From assembly GCA_963402885.1 (NCBI GenBank), contig OY727095.1:24681001-24745000 (forward strand): a DNA stretch of 64,000 bases, in the 5' to 3' direction. The number at the start of each line of letters is the position of its first letter. Within the stretch, counting starts at the first letter, position 1. The position numbers and the translations under genes were made by a program. The stretch is from Antedon bifida. Its lineage: Eukaryota; Echinodermata; Crinoidea; Comatulida; Antedonidae. Below are positions 45,161 through 58,454 of the stretch, piece after piece. A model generated the notes under the pieces. That model had not been told where the DNA came from. It ran no database searches and was given only the letters and a program-made list of their open reading frames with translations.

Positions 45161-48100
45161 AAAACGTTTTCAAATACAATATTAAGCTATTTTATGCACT
45201 TTGATGTTTTTGTGTGAAAAGTTTTATCGAAATGCTCAAAATGGTCTAAAACGTCTCCAAATGCGATTTGAAGCTATTCTGTACACTTTGATGTTTTGTG
45301 TGAAAAAGTTTTGTCGAAATGCTCAAAATGGTCTAAAACATTTTCAAATACGATATTAAGCTATTTTGTGCACTTTGATGTTTTTGTGTAGAAAGTTTTA
45401 TCGAAATGCTCAAATTGGTCTAAAACAGTTTCAAATGTGATTTCAAGCACTTTGATGTTTTTGTGTAACCAAGTTTCATCGAAATGCACAAAATGGTCTA
45501 AAACGTCTCCAAATGCGAATTGAAGCTATTCTGTACACTTTGATGTTTCGTGTGAAAAATTTTTGTCGAAATGCTCAAAATGGTCTAAAACGTTTTCAAA
45601 TAGGATATTAAGCTATTTTGTGCACTTTGATGTTTTTGTGTGAAAAGTTTTATCGAAATGCTCAAAATGGTCTAAAACATCTCCAAATGCGATTTGAAGC
45701 TATTCTGTACACTTTGATGTTTTATGTGAAAAAGTTTTATCGAAATGCTCAAAATGGTCTAAAACATTTTCAAATACGATATTAAGCTATTTTGTGCACT
45801 TTGATGTTTTTGTGTAGAAAGTTTTATCGAAATGCTCAAATTGGTCTAAAACAGTTTCAAATGTGATTTCAAGCACTTTGATGTTTTTGTGTAACCAAGT
45901 TTCATCGAAATGCACAAAATGGTCTAAAACGTCTCCAAATGCGAATTGAAGCTATTCTGTACACTTTGATGTTTCGTGTGAAAATTTTTTGTCGAAATGC
46001 TCAAAATGGTCTAAAACGTTTTCAAATAGGATATTAAGCTATTTTGTGCACTTTGATGATTTTGTGTGAAAAGTTTTATCGAAATGCACAAAATGGTCGA
46101 AAACGATTCCAAATGCGATTTGAAGCTATTCTGTACACTTTGATGTTTTGTGTGAAAAAGTTTTTCTAAAACGGTTTCAAATGTGATTTCAAGCACTTTG
46201 ATGTTTTTGTGTAACCAAGTTTCATCGAAATGCACAAAATGGTCTAAAACGTCTCCAAATGCGATTTGAAGCTATTTTGTACACTTTGATGTTTTGTGTG
46301 AAAAAGTTTTGTCGAAATGGTCAAAATGGTCTAAAACGTTTTCAAATACAATATTAAGCTATTTTGTGCACTTTGATGTTTTTGTGTGAAAAGTTTTATC
46401 GAAATGCTCAAAATGGTCTAAAACGTCTCCAAATGCGATTTGAAGCTATTCTGTACACTTTGATGTTTTGTGTGAAAAAGTTTTGCCGAAATGCTCAAAA
46501 TGGTCTAAAACATTTTCAAACACGATATTAAGCTATTTTGTGCACTTTGGTGTTTTTGTGTTAAAATGTTTTTTCGAAAATCACAAAATGGTCTAAAACG
46601 TCTCCAAATGCGATTTGAAGTTAACACTTTGGTGTTTTTATGTCAACAAGTTTTTTCGAAATCACAAAATGGTCTAAAACGTCTCCAAATGCGATTTGAA
46701 GCTATTCTGTACACTTTGATGTTTTGTGTGAAAAAGTTTTGCCGAAATGCTCAAAATGGTCTAAAACATTTTCAAATACGATATTAAGCTATTTTGTGCA
46801 CTTTGATGTTTTTGTGTAGAAAGTTTTATCGAAATGCTCAAATTGGTCTAAAACAGTTTCAAATGTGATTTCAAGCACTTTGATGTTTTTGTGTAACCAA
46901 GTTTCATCGAAATGCACAAATTGGTCTAAAACGTCTCCAAATGCGAATTGAAGCTATTCTGTACACTTTGATGTTTTGTGTGAAAAAGTTTTGTCGAAAT
47001 GCTCAAAATGGTCTAAAACATTTTCAAATACGATATTAAGCTATTTTGTGCACTTTGATGTTTTTGTGTAGAAAGTTTTATCGAAATGCTCAAATTGGTC
47101 TAAAACAGTTTCAAATGTGATTTCAAGCACTTTGATGTTTTTGTGTAACCAAGTTTCATCGAAATGCACAAAATGGTCTAAAACGTCTCCAAATGCGAAT
47201 TGAAGCTATTCTGTACACTTTGATGTTTCGTGTGAAAAATTGTTGTCGAAATGCTCAAAATGGTCTAAAACGTTTTCAAATACAATATTAAGCTATTTTA
47301 TGCACTTTGATGTTTTTGTGTGAAAAGTTTTATCGAAATGCTCAAAATGGTCTAAAACGTCTCCAAATGCGATTTGAAGCTATTCTGTACACTTTGATGT
47401 TTTGTGTGAAAAAGTTTTGTCGAAATGCTCAAAATGGTCTAAAACATTTTCAAATACGATATTAAGCTATTTTGTGCACTTTGATGTTTTTGTGTAGAAA
47501 GTTTTATCGAAATGCTCAAATTGGTCTAAAACAGTTTCAAATGTGATTTCAAGCACTTTGATGTTTTTGTGTAACCAAGTTTCATCGAAATGCACAAAAT
47601 GGTCTAAAACGTCTCCAAATGCGAATTGAAGCTATTCTGTACACTTTGATGTTTCGTGTGAAAAATTTTTGTCGAAATGCTCAAAATGGTCTAAAACGTT
47701 TTCAAATAGGATATTAAGCTATTTTGTGCACTTTGATGTTTTTGTGTGAAAAGTTTTATCGAAATGCTCAAAATGGTCTAAAACGTCTCCAAATGCGATT
47801 TGAAGCTATTCTGTACACTTTGATGTTTTATGTGAAAAAGTTTTATCGAAATGCTCAAAATGGTCTAAAACATTTTCAAATACGATATTAAGCTATTTTG
47901 TGCACTTTGATGTTTTTGTGTAGAAAGTTTTATCGAAATGCTCAAATTGGTCTAAAACAGTTTCAAATGTGATTTCAAGCACTTTGATGTTTTTGTGTAA
48001 CCAAGTTTCATCGAAATGCACAAAATGGTCTAAAACGTCTCCAAATGCGAATTGAAGCTATTCTGTACACTTTGATGTTTCGTGTGAAAAATTTTTGTCG

Positions 48101-49072
48101 AAATGCTCAAAATGGTCTAAAACGTTTTCAAATAGGATATTAAGCTATTTTGTGCACTTTGATGTTTTTGTGTGAAAAGTTTTATCGAAATGCACAAAAT
48201 GGTCGAAAACGATTCCAAATGCGATTTGAAGCTATTCTCTACACTTTGATGTTTTGTGTGAAAAAGTTTTTCTAAAACGGTTTCAAATGTGATTTCAAGC
48301 ACTTTGATGTTTTTGTGTAACCAAGTTTCATCGAAATGCACAAAATGGTCTAAAACGTCTCCAAATGCGATTTGAAGCTATTTTGTACACTTTGATGTTT
48401 TGTGTGAAAAAGTTTTGTCGAAATGGTCAAAATGGTCTAAAACGTTTTCAAATACAATATTAAGCTATTTTGTGCACTTTGATGTTTTTGTGTGAAAAGT
48501 TTTATCGAAATACTCAAAATGGTCTAAAACGTCTCCAAATGCGATTTGAAGCTATTCTGTACACTTTGATGTTTTGTGTGAAAAAGTTTTGCCGAAATGC
48601 TCAAAATGGTCTAAAACATTTTCAAACACGATATTAAGCTATTTTGTGCACTTTGGTGTTTTTGTGTTAAAATGTTTTTTCGAAAATCACAAAATGGTCT
48701 AAAACGTCTCCAAATGCGATTTGAAGTTAACACTTTGGTGTTTTTATGTCAACAAGTTTTTTCGAAATCACAAAATGGTCTAAAACGTCTCCAAATGCGA
48801 TTTGAAGCTATTCTGTACACTTTGATGTTTTGTGTGAAAAAGTTTTGCCGAAATGCTCAAAATGGTCTAAAACATTTTCAAATACGATATTAAGCTATTT
48901 TGTGCACTTTGATGTTTTTGTGTAGAAAGTTTTATCGAAATGCTCAAATTGGTCTAAAACAGTTTCAAATGTGATTTCAAGCACTTTGATGTTTTTGTGT
49001 AACCAAGTTTCATCGAAATGCACAAATTGGTCTAAAACGTCTCCAAATGCGAATTGAAGCTATTCTGTACAC
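45161..49072 (+). repeat. 2,106-bp period, about 1.9 copies
   Basis: Bases of about 45,161-46,966 match 47,267-49,072 at offset 2,106. Shared markers are TTTTATGTGAAAAAG at 45,720 and 47,826, the AGTTTTTCTAAAACGG fusion near 46,160 and 48,266, CAAACACGATATT near 46,517 and 48,623, and GAAGTTAACACTTTGG near 46,616 and 48,722. The roughly 300 bp between the copies is ordinary A-B-C material. Confidence 0.89.
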
Positions 49073-50576
49073 TTTGATGTTTCGTGTGAAAAATTTTTGT
49101 CGAAATGCTCAAAATGGTCTAAAACGTTTTCAATTAGGATATTAAGCTATTTTGTGCACTTTGATGTTTTTGTGTGAAAAGTTTTATCGAAATGCTCAAA
49201 ATGGTCTAAAACGTCTCCAAATGAGAATTGAAGCTATTCTGTTCACTTTGATGTTTTGTGTGAAAAAGTTTTGCCGAAATGCTCAAAATGGTCTAAAACA
49301 TTTTCAAATACGATATTAAGCTATTTTGTGCACTTTGATGTTTTTGTGTAGAAAGTTTTATCGAAATGCTCAAATTGGTCTGAAACAGTTTCAAATGTGA
49401 TTTCAAGCACTTTGATGTTTTTGTGTAACCAAGTTTCATCGAAATGCACAAAATGGTCTAAAACGTCTCCAAATGCGAATTGAAGCTATTCTGTACACTT
49501 TGATGTTTCGTGTGAACATTTTTTGTCGAAATGCTCAAAATGGTCTAAAACGTTTTCAAATACGATATTAAGCTATTTTGTGCACTTTGATGTTTTTGTG
49601 TGAAAAGTTTTATCGAAATGCTCAAAATGGTCTAAAACGTCTCCAAATGCGATTTGAAGCTATTCTGTACACTTTGATGTTTTGTGTGAAAAAGTTTTGC
49701 CGAAATGCTCAAAATGGTCTAAAACATTTTCAAACACGATATTAAGCTATTTTGTGCACTTTGATGTTTTTGTGTAGAAAGTTTTATCGAAATGTTCAAA
49801 TTGGTCTAAAACAGTTTCAAATGTGATTTCAAGCACTTTGATGTTTTTGTGTAACCAAGTTTCATCGAAATGCACAAAATGGTCTAAAACGTCTCCAAAT
49901 GCGATTTGAAGCTATTTTAAGCACTTTGATGTTTTTGTGTAACCAAGTTTCATCGAAATGCACAAAATGGTCTAAAACGTTTCCAAATGCGATTTGAAGC
50001 TATTCTGTACATGTTGATGTTTTGTGTGAACAAGTTTTTTCGAAATGCTCAAATTGGTCTAAAACGGTTTAAAATGTGATTTTAAGCACTTTGATGTTTT
50101 TGTGTAACCAAGTTTCATCGAAATGCACAAAATGGTCTAAAACGTCTCCAAATGCGATTTGAAGCTAATCTAAGCACTTTGATGTTTTTGTGTGAAAAGT
50201 TTTATCGAAATGCTCAAAATGGTCTAAAACGTCTCCAAATGCGATTTGAAGCTATTCTGTACACTTTGATGTTTTGTGTGAAAAAGTTTTGCCGAAATGC
50301 TCAAAATGGTCTAAAACATTTTCAAATACGATATTAAGCTATTTTGTGCACTTTGATGTTTTTGTGTAGAAAGTTTTATCGAAATGCTCAAATTGGTCTA
50401 AAACAGTTTCAAATGTGATTTCAAGCACTTTGATGTTTTTGTGTAACCAAGTTTCATCGAAATGCACAAAATGGTCTAAAACGTCTCCAAATGCGATTTG
50501 AAGCTAATCTAAGCACTTTGGTGTTTTTGTGTTAAAATGTTTTTTCGAAAATCACAAAATGGTCTAAAACGTCTCC
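49073..50576 (+). repeat. 12-mer higher-order repeat relatives, middle copy
   Basis: From 49,213 to 50,143 the 11-monomer string of the 1,018-bp unit is present, and the first monomers of a further unit follow from 50,144. The segment 48,672 to about 50,460 matches 12,285 to about 14,073 at offset 36,387. The first A units here read AATGAGAATTG with TGTTCAC, and one GTACATGTTGATG variant lies near 50,005. Confidence 0.88.
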
Positions 50577-52128
50577 AAATGCGATTTGAAGCTAATTTGT
50601 GCACTTTGATGTTTTTGAGTGAAAAGTATTATCGAAATGCTGAAAATGGTCTAAAACGGTTTAAAATGTGATTTTAAGCACTTTGATGTTTTTGTGTAAC
50701 CAAGTTTCATCGAAATGCACAAAATGGTCTAAAACGTCTCCAAATGCGATTTGAAGCTAATCTAAGAACTTTGGTGTTTTTGTGTTAAAATGTTTTTTCG
50801 AAAATCACAAAATGGTCTAAAAGTCTCCAAATGCGATTTGAAGCTATTCTGTACACTTTGATGTTTTGTGTGAAAGAGTGTTGTCGAAATGGTCAAAATG
50901 GTTTTCAAATTCAACATTAAGCTATTTTGTGCACTTTGATGTTTTTGTGTGAAAATTTTTAACGAAATGCTCAAAATGGTCTAAAACGGTTGAAAATGTG
51001 ATTTTAAGCACTTTGATGTTTTTGTGTAACCAAGTTTCATCGAAATGCACAAAATGGTCTAAAACGTCTCCAAATGCGATTTGAAGCTAATCTAAGAACT
51101 TTGGTGTTTTTGTGTTAAAATGTTTTTTCGAAAATCACAAAATGGTCTAAAAGTCTCCAAATGCGATTTGAAGCTATTCTGTACACTTTGATGTTTCGTG
51201 TGAAAAATTGTTGTCGAAATGCTCAAAATGGTCTAAAACGTTTTCAAATACAATATTAAGCTATTTTATGCACTTTGATGTTTTTGTGTGAAAAGTTTTA
51301 TCGAAATGCTCAAAATGGTCTAAAACGTCTCCAAATGCGATTTGAAGCTATTCTGTACACTTTGATGTTTTGTCTGAAAAGGTTTTTTCGAATGGCTCAA
51401 AATGGTCTAAAACATTTTCAAATACGATATTAAGCTATTTTGTGCACTTTGATGTTTTTGTGTAAAAAGTTTTATCGAAATGCTCAAAATGGTCTAAAAC
51501 GGTTTCAAATGTGATTTCAAGCACTTTGATGTTTTTGTGTAACCAAGTTTCATCGAAGTGCACAAAATGGTCTAAAACGTCTCCAAATGCGATTTGAAGC
51601 TATTTTGTACACTTTGATGTTTTGTGTGAAAAAGTTTTGTCGAAATGGTCAGAATGGTCTAAAACGTTTTCAAATACAATATTAAGCTATTTTGTGCACT
51701 TTGATGTTTTTGTGTGAAAAGTTTTATCGAAATGCTCAAAATGGTCTAAAACGGTTTCAAATGTGATTTCAAGCACTTTGATGTTTTTGTGTAACCAAGT
51801 TTCATCGAAATGCACAAAATGGTCAAAAACGTCTCCAAATGCGATTTGAAGCTATTTTGTACACTTTGATGTTTTGTGTGAAAAAGTTTTGTCGAAATGG
51901 TCAAAATGGTCTAAAACGTTTTCAAATACAATATTAAGCTATTTTATGCACTTTGATGTTTTTGTGTGAAAAAGTTTTGTCGAAATGCTCAAAATGGTCT
52001 AAAACGTTTTTAAATACGATATTAAGCAATTTTGTGCACTTTGAGGTTTTTGTGTGAAAATTTTTATCGAAATGCTCAAAATGGTCTAAAACGGTTTCTA
52101 ATGTGATTTTAAGCACTTTGATGTTTTT
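50577..52128 (+). repeat. 1,552-bp direct duplication, copy 1
   Basis: The copy begins within an A monomer at AAATGCGATTTGAAGC and ends within a C monomer at GATGTTTTT. Diagnostic variants are TTTTTGAGTG near 50,615, TCTAAGAACTTTGG near 50,761, AAAAGTCTCC near 50,820, TTTTGTCTGAAAAGG near 51,368, GAAGTGCAC near 51,555 and GTCAGAATGG near 51,649. Confidence 0.93.
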
Positions 52129-52136
52129 AAATGCGA
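52121..52136 (+). other. Duplication breakpoint, out of register
   Basis: GATGTTTTT of a C monomer is joined directly to AAATGCG of an A monomer at 52,128/52,129. Neither parental flank continues across the join, and I see no shared bases at it. It forms the inner junction of the 1,552-bp duplication. Confidence 0.9.
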
Positions 52137-53680
52137 TTTGAAGCTAATTTGTGCACTTTGATGTTTTTGAGTGAAAAGTATTATCGAAATGCTGAAAATG
52201 GTCTAAAACGGTTTAAAATGTGATTTTAAGCACTTTGATGTTTTTGTGTAACCAAGTTTCATCGAAATGCACAAAATGGTCTAAAACGTCTCCAAATGCG
52301 ATTTGAAGCTAATCTAAGAACTTTGGTGTTTTTGTGTTAAAATGTTTTTTCGAAAATCACAAAATGGTCTAAAAGTCTCCAAATGCGATTTGAAGCTATT
52401 CTGTACACTTTGATGTTTTGTGTGAAAGAGTTTTGTCGAAATGGTCAAAATGGTTTTCAAATTCAACATTAAGCTATTTTGTGCACTTTGATGTTTTTGT
52501 GTGAAAATTTTTAACGAAATGCTCAAAATGGTCTAAAACGGTTGAAAATGTGATTTTAAGCACTTTGATGTTTTTGTGTAACCAAGTTTCATCGAAATGC
52601 ACAAAATGGTCTAAAACGTCTCCAAATGCGATTTGAAGCTAATCTAAGAACTTTGGTGTTTTTGTGTTAAAATGTTTTTTCGAAAATCACAAAATGGTCT
52701 AAAAGTCTCCAAATGCGATTTGAAGCTATTCTGTACACTTTGATGTTTCGTGTGAAAAATTGTTGTCGAAATGCTCAAAATGGTCTAAAACGTTTTCAAA
52801 TACAATATTAAGCTATTTTATGCACTTTGATGTTTTTGTGTGAAAAGTTTTATCGAAATGCTCAAAATGGTCTAAAACGTCTCCAAATGCGATTTGAAGC
52901 TATTCTGTACACTTTGATGTTTTGTCTGAAAAGGTTTTTTCGAATGGCTCAAAATGGTCTAAAACATTTTCAAATACGATATTAAGCTATTTTGTGCACT
53001 TTGATGTTTTTGTGTAAAAAGTTTTATCGAAATGCTCAAAATGGTCTAAAACGGTTTCAAATGTGATTTCAAGCACTTTGATGTTTTTGTGTAACCAAGT
53101 TTCATCGAAGTGCACAAAATGGTCTAAAACGTCTCCAAATGCGATTTGAAGCTATTTTGTACACTTTGATGTTTTGTGTGAAAAAGTTTTGTCGAAATGG
53201 TCAGAATGGTCTAAAACGTTTTCAAATACAATATTAAGCTATTTTGTGCACTTTGATGTTTTTGTGTGAAAAGTTTTATCGAAATGCTCAAAATGGTCTA
53301 AAACGGTTTCAAATGTGATTTCAAGCACTTTGATGTTTTTGTGTAACCAAGTTTCATCGAAATGCACAAAATGGTCAAAAACGTCTCCAAATGCGATTTG
53401 AAGCTATTTTGTACACTTTGATGTTTTGTGTGAAAAAGTTTTGTCGAAATGGTCAAAATGGTCTAAAACGTTTTCAAATACAATATTAAGCTATTTTATG
53501 CACTTTGATGTTTTTGTGTGAAAAAGTTTTGTCGAAATGCTCAAAATGGTCTAAAACGTTTTTAAATACGATATTAAGCAATTTTGTGCACTTTGAGGTT
53601 TTTGTGTGAAAATTTTTATCGAAATGCTCAAAATGGTCTAAAACGGTTTCTAATGTGATTTTAAGCACTTTGATGTTTTT
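52129..53680 (+). repeat. 1,552-bp direct duplication, copy 2
   Basis: Every diagnostic variant of copy 1 recurs exactly 1,552 bp later. The only difference I noticed is GAGTGTTGTCG near 50,878 against GAGTTTTGTCG near 52,430. The start is the abrupt join GATGTTTTT|AAATGCG at 52,128/52,129. After 53,680 the sequence continues in the normal C monomer, as expected for the parental order. Confidence 0.93.
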
Positions 53681-55215
53681 GTGTAACCAAGTTTCATCGA
53701 AATGCACAAAATGGTCTAAAACGTCTCCAAATGCGTTTTGAAGCTATTCTGTACACTTTGATGTTTCGTGTGAAAAATTTTTGTCGAAATGCTCAAAATG
53801 GTCTAAAACGTTTTTAAATAGGATAATAATCTATTTTGTGCACTTTGATGTTTTTGTGAGAAAAGTTTTATCGAAATGCTCAAAATGGTCTAAAACGGTT
53901 TCAAATGTGATTTTAAGCACTTTGATGTTTTTGTGTAACCAAGTTTCATCGAAATGCACAAAATGGTCTAAAACGTTTCCAAATGCGATTTGAAGCTATT
54001 CTGTACAATTTGATGTTTTGTGTGAACAAGTTTTTTCGAAAGTCACAAAATGGTCTAAAACGTCTCCAAATGCGATCTAATTTGTGCACTTTGATGTTTT
54101 TGTGTGAAAAGTATTATCGAAATGCTCAAAATGGTCTAAAACGGTTGAAAATGTGATTTTAAGCACTTTGATGTTTTTGTGTAACCAAGTTTCATCGAAA
54201 TGCACAAAATGGTCTAAAACGTCTCCAAATGCGATTTGAAGCTATTCTGTACACTTTGATGTTTCGTGTGAAAAATGTTTTTTCGAAAATCAGAAAATGG
54301 TCTAAAACGTCTCCAAATGCGATTTGAAGCTATTGTGTACACTTGGATGTTTTTGTGTGAAAAGTTATATCGAAATGCTCAAAATGGTCTAAAACGGTTT
54401 CAAATGTGATTTTAAGCTATTTTGTGCACTTTGATGTTTTTGTGTGAAAAGTTTCATCGAAATGCACAAAATGGTCTAAAACGTCTCCAAATGTGATTTG
54501 AAGCTAATCTAAGCACTTTGGTGTTTTTGTGTTAAAATGTTTTTTCGAAAATCACAAAATGGTCTAAAACGTCTCCAAATGCGATTTGAAGCTATTCTGT
54601 ACACTTTGATGTTTTGTGTGAAAGAGTTTGTCGAAATGCTTAAAATGGTCTAAAACGGTTTAAAATGTGATTTTAAGCACTTTGATGTTTTTGTGTAACC
54701 AAGTTTCATCGAAATGCACAAAATGGTCTAAAACGTCTCCAAATGCGATTTGAAGCTATTTTGTACACTTTGATGTTTTGTGTGAAAAAGTTTTGTAGAA
54801 ATGGTCAAAATGGTCTAAAACGTTTTCAAATACAATATTAAGCTATTTTGTGCACTTTGATGTTTTTGTGTGAAAAGTTTTATCGAAATGCTCAAAATGG
54901 TCTAAAACGTCTCCAAATGCGATTTGAAGCTATTCTGTTCACTTTGATGTTTTGTGTGAAAAAGTTTTGTCGAATGGCTCAAAATGGTCTAAAAAATTTT
55001 CAAATACGATATTAAGCTATTTTGTGCACTTTGATGTTTTTGTGTAAAAAGTTTTATCGAAATGCTCAAAATGGTCTGAAACATCTCCAAATGCGATTTG
55101 AAGCTATTCTGTACACTTTGATGTTTTGTGTGAAAGAGTTTGTCGAAATGCTTAAAATGGTCTAAAACGGTTTAAAATGTGATTTTAAGCACTTTGATGT
55201 TTTTGTGTAACCAAG
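53681..55215 (+). repeat. Right-hand copy of the 9.5-11.0 kb block
   Basis: This matches 9,496-11,030 at an offset of 44,185 to 44,186. Both have the AATAGGATAATAATC unit, the F monomer (54,063), AAAATCAGAAAATGG near 54,285 and TAAAAAATTTTC near 54,990. The offset shift of one base comes from a small indel within the segment. Confidence 0.88.
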
Positions 55216-56660
55216 TTTCATCGAAATGCACAAAATGGTCTAAAACGTCTCCAAATGCGATTTGAAGCTATTTTGTACACTTTGATGTTTTGTGTGAAAA
55301 AGTTTTGTAGAAATGGTCAAAATGGTCTAAAACGTTTTCAAATACAATATTAAGCTATTTTGTGCACTTTGATGTTTTTGTGTGAAAAGTTTTATCGAAA
55401 TCCTCAAAATGGTCTAAAACGTCTCCAAATGCGATTTGAAGCTATTCTGTTCACTTTGATGTTTTGTGTGAAAAAGTTTTGTCGAATGGCTCAAAATGGT
55501 CTAAAACATTTTCAAATACGATATTAAGCTATTTTGTGCACTTTGATGTTTTTGTGTAAAAAGTTTTATCGAAATGCTCAAAATGGTCTGAAACATCTCC
55601 AAATGCGATTTGAAGCTATTCTGTACACTTTGATGTGTCGTGTGAAAATTTTTTGTCGAAAAGCTCAAAATTGTCTAAAACGTTTTGAAATAAGAAATTA
55701 GGCTATTTTGTGCACTTTTATGTTTTTGTGTGAAAAGTATTATCGAAATGCTCAAAATGGTCTAAAACGGTTTCAAATGTGATTTTAAGCAATTTGATGT
55801 TTTTGTGTAACCAAGTTTCATCGAAATGCACAAAATGGTCTAAAACGTCTCCAAATGCGATTTGAGGCTAATCTAAGCACTTTGGTGTTTTTGTGTTAAA
55901 ATGTTTTTTCGAAAATCACAAAATGGTCTAAAACGTCTCCAAATGCGATTTGAAACTATTCTGTACACTTTGATGCTTTGTGTGAAAAAGTTTTGTCGAA
56001 ATGCTCAAAATGGTCTAAAACGTTTTTAAATACGATATTAAGAAATGTTGTGCACTTTGAGGTTTTTGTGTGAAAAGTTTTATCGAAATCTTCAAAATGG
56101 TCTAAAACAGTTTCCAATGTGATTTTAAGCACTTTGATGTTTTTGTGTAATCAAGTTTCATCGAAATGCACAAAATGGTCTAAAACGTCTCCAAATGCGT
56201 TTTGAAGCTATTCTAAGCACTTTGGTGTTTTTGTGTTAAAATGTTTTTTCAAAAATCATAAAATGGTCTAAAACGTCTCCATATGCGATTTGAAGCTATT
56301 CTGTACACTTTGATGTTTTGTGTGAAAAGTTTTATCGAAATCCTCAAAATGGTCTAAAACGGTTTCAAATGTGATTTTAAGCACTTTGATGTTTTTGTGT
56401 AACAAAGTTTCATCGAAATGCACAAAATGGTCTAAACGTCTCCAAATGCGATTTGAAGCTATTCTGTGCACTTTGATGTTTTTGTGTGAAAAGTATTATC
56501 GAAATGCTCAAAATGGTCTAAAACGGTTTAAAATGTGGTTTTAAGCACTTTGATGTTTTTGTGTAACCAAGTTTCATCGAAATGCACAAAATGGTCTAAA
56601 ACGTCTCCAAATGCGATTTGAAGCCAATCTAAGCACTTTGGTGTTTTTGTGTTAAAATGT
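55216..56660 (+). repeat. Extra 1.44-kb segment within the right-hand long copy
   Basis: Relative to the left-hand block, about 1,443-1,444 bp are additional here: the offset changes from 44,185-44,186 to 45,629 across this segment. Its sequence resembles 22,500-24,000, including TTTTGAAATAAGAAATTAGG at 55,683. A fused monomer near 56,320 (TTTTGTGTGAAAAGTTTTAT) has lost about one unit relative to that relative. Confidence 0.86.
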
Positions 56661-58454
56661 TTTTTCGAAAATCACAAAATGGTCTAAAACGTCTCCAAAT
56701 GCGATTTGAAGCTATTCTGTACACTTGGATGTTTCGTGTGAAAAATTTTTGTCGAAATGCTCAAAATGGTCTAAAACGTTTTCAAATAGGATATTAAGCT
56801 ATTTTGTGCACTTTGATGTTATTGTGTGAAAAGATTTATCGAAATGCTCAAAATGGTCTAAAACGGTTTCAAATGTGATTTTAAACACTTTGATGTTTTT
56901 GTGTAACCAAGTTTCATCGAAATGCACAAAATGGTTTAAAACGTTCCCAAATGCGATTTGAAGCTATTCTGTACAATTTGATGTTTTTGTGTAACCAAGT
57001 TTCATCGAAAATCACAAAATGGTCTTAAACGTCTCCAAATGCGATTTGAAGCTAATTTGTGCACTTTGATGTTTTTGTGTGAAAAGTTTTATCGAAATCC
57101 TCAAAATGGTCTAAAACGGTTTCAAATGTGATTTTAAGCACTTTGATGTTTTTGTGTAACAAAGTTTCATCGAAATGCACAAAATGGTCTAAAACGTCTC
57201 CAAATGCGATTTGAAGCTAATCTAAGCACTTTGATGTTTCGTGTGAAAATTTTTTGTCGAAATGCTCAAAATGGTCTAAAACGTTTTCAAATACGATATT
57301 AAGCTATTTTGTGCACTTTGATGTTTTTGTGTGAAAAGTTTTATCGAAATGCTCAAAATGGTCTAAAACGGTTTCAAATGTGAATTTAAGCACTTTTATG
57401 TTTTTGTGTAACCAAGTTTCATCGAAAGGCACAATATGGTCTAAAACGTCTCCAAATGCGATTTGAAGCTATTCTAAGCACTTTGGTGTTTTTATCTCAA
57501 CATGTTATTTCGAAATCACAAAATGTTCTAAAACGTCTCCAAATGCGATTTGAAGCTAATCTAAGCACTTTGGTGTTTTTGTGTTAAAATGTTTTTTCGA
57601 AAATCACAAAATGGTCTAAAACGTCTCCAAATGCGATTTGAAGCTATTCTGTACACTTTGATGTTTTGTGTGAAAGAGTTTTGTCGAAATGCTCAAAATG
57701 GTCTAAAACGGTTTAAAATTCTGTACAATTTGATGTTTTGTGTGAACAAGTTTTTTCGAAATGCTCAAAATGGTCTAAAACGTTTTAAAATGTGATTTTA
57801 AGCACTTTGATGTTTTTGTGTAACCAAGTTTCATCGAAATGCACAAAATGGTCTAAAACGTCTCCAAATGCGATTTGAAGCTAATCTAAGCACTTTGGTG
57901 TTTTTGTGTTAAAATGTTTTTTCGAAAATCACAAAATGGTCTAAAACGTCTCCAAATCCGATTTGAAGCTAACACTTTGGTGTTTTTATGTCAACAAGTT
58001 TTTTCGAAATCACAAAATGGTCTAAAACGTCTCCAAATGCGATTTGAAGCTATTCTGTACACTTTGATGTTTTGTGTGAAAAAGTTTTGCCGAAATGCTC
58101 AAAATGGTCTAAAACATTTTCAAATACGATATTAAGCTATTTTGTGCACTTTGATGTTTTTGTGTAGAAAGTTTTATCGAAATGCTCAAATTGGTCTAAA
58201 ACAGTTTCAAATGTGATTTCAAGCACTTTGATGTTTTTGTGTAACCAAGTTTCATCGAAATGCACAAATTGGTCTAAAACGTCTCCAAATGCGAATTGAA
58301 GCTATTCTGTACACTTTGATGTTTCGTGTGAAAAATTTTTGTCGAAATGCTCAAAATGGTCTAAAACGTTTTCAATTAGGATATTAAGCTATTTTGTGCA
58401 CTTTGATGTTTTTGTGTGAAAAGTTTTATCGAAATGCTCAAAATGGTCTAAAAC
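56661..58454 (+). repeat. Right-hand copy of the 11.0-12.8 kb block
   Basis: This matches 11,032-12,825 at a constant offset of 45,629, with all the rare variants of that block, including the 72-bp chimera at 57,710 and TTTTATCTCAACATGTTATT near 57,491. Small differences include ATCGAAAGGCAC near 57,420 in place of ATCGAAATGCAC. Confidence 0.89.
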
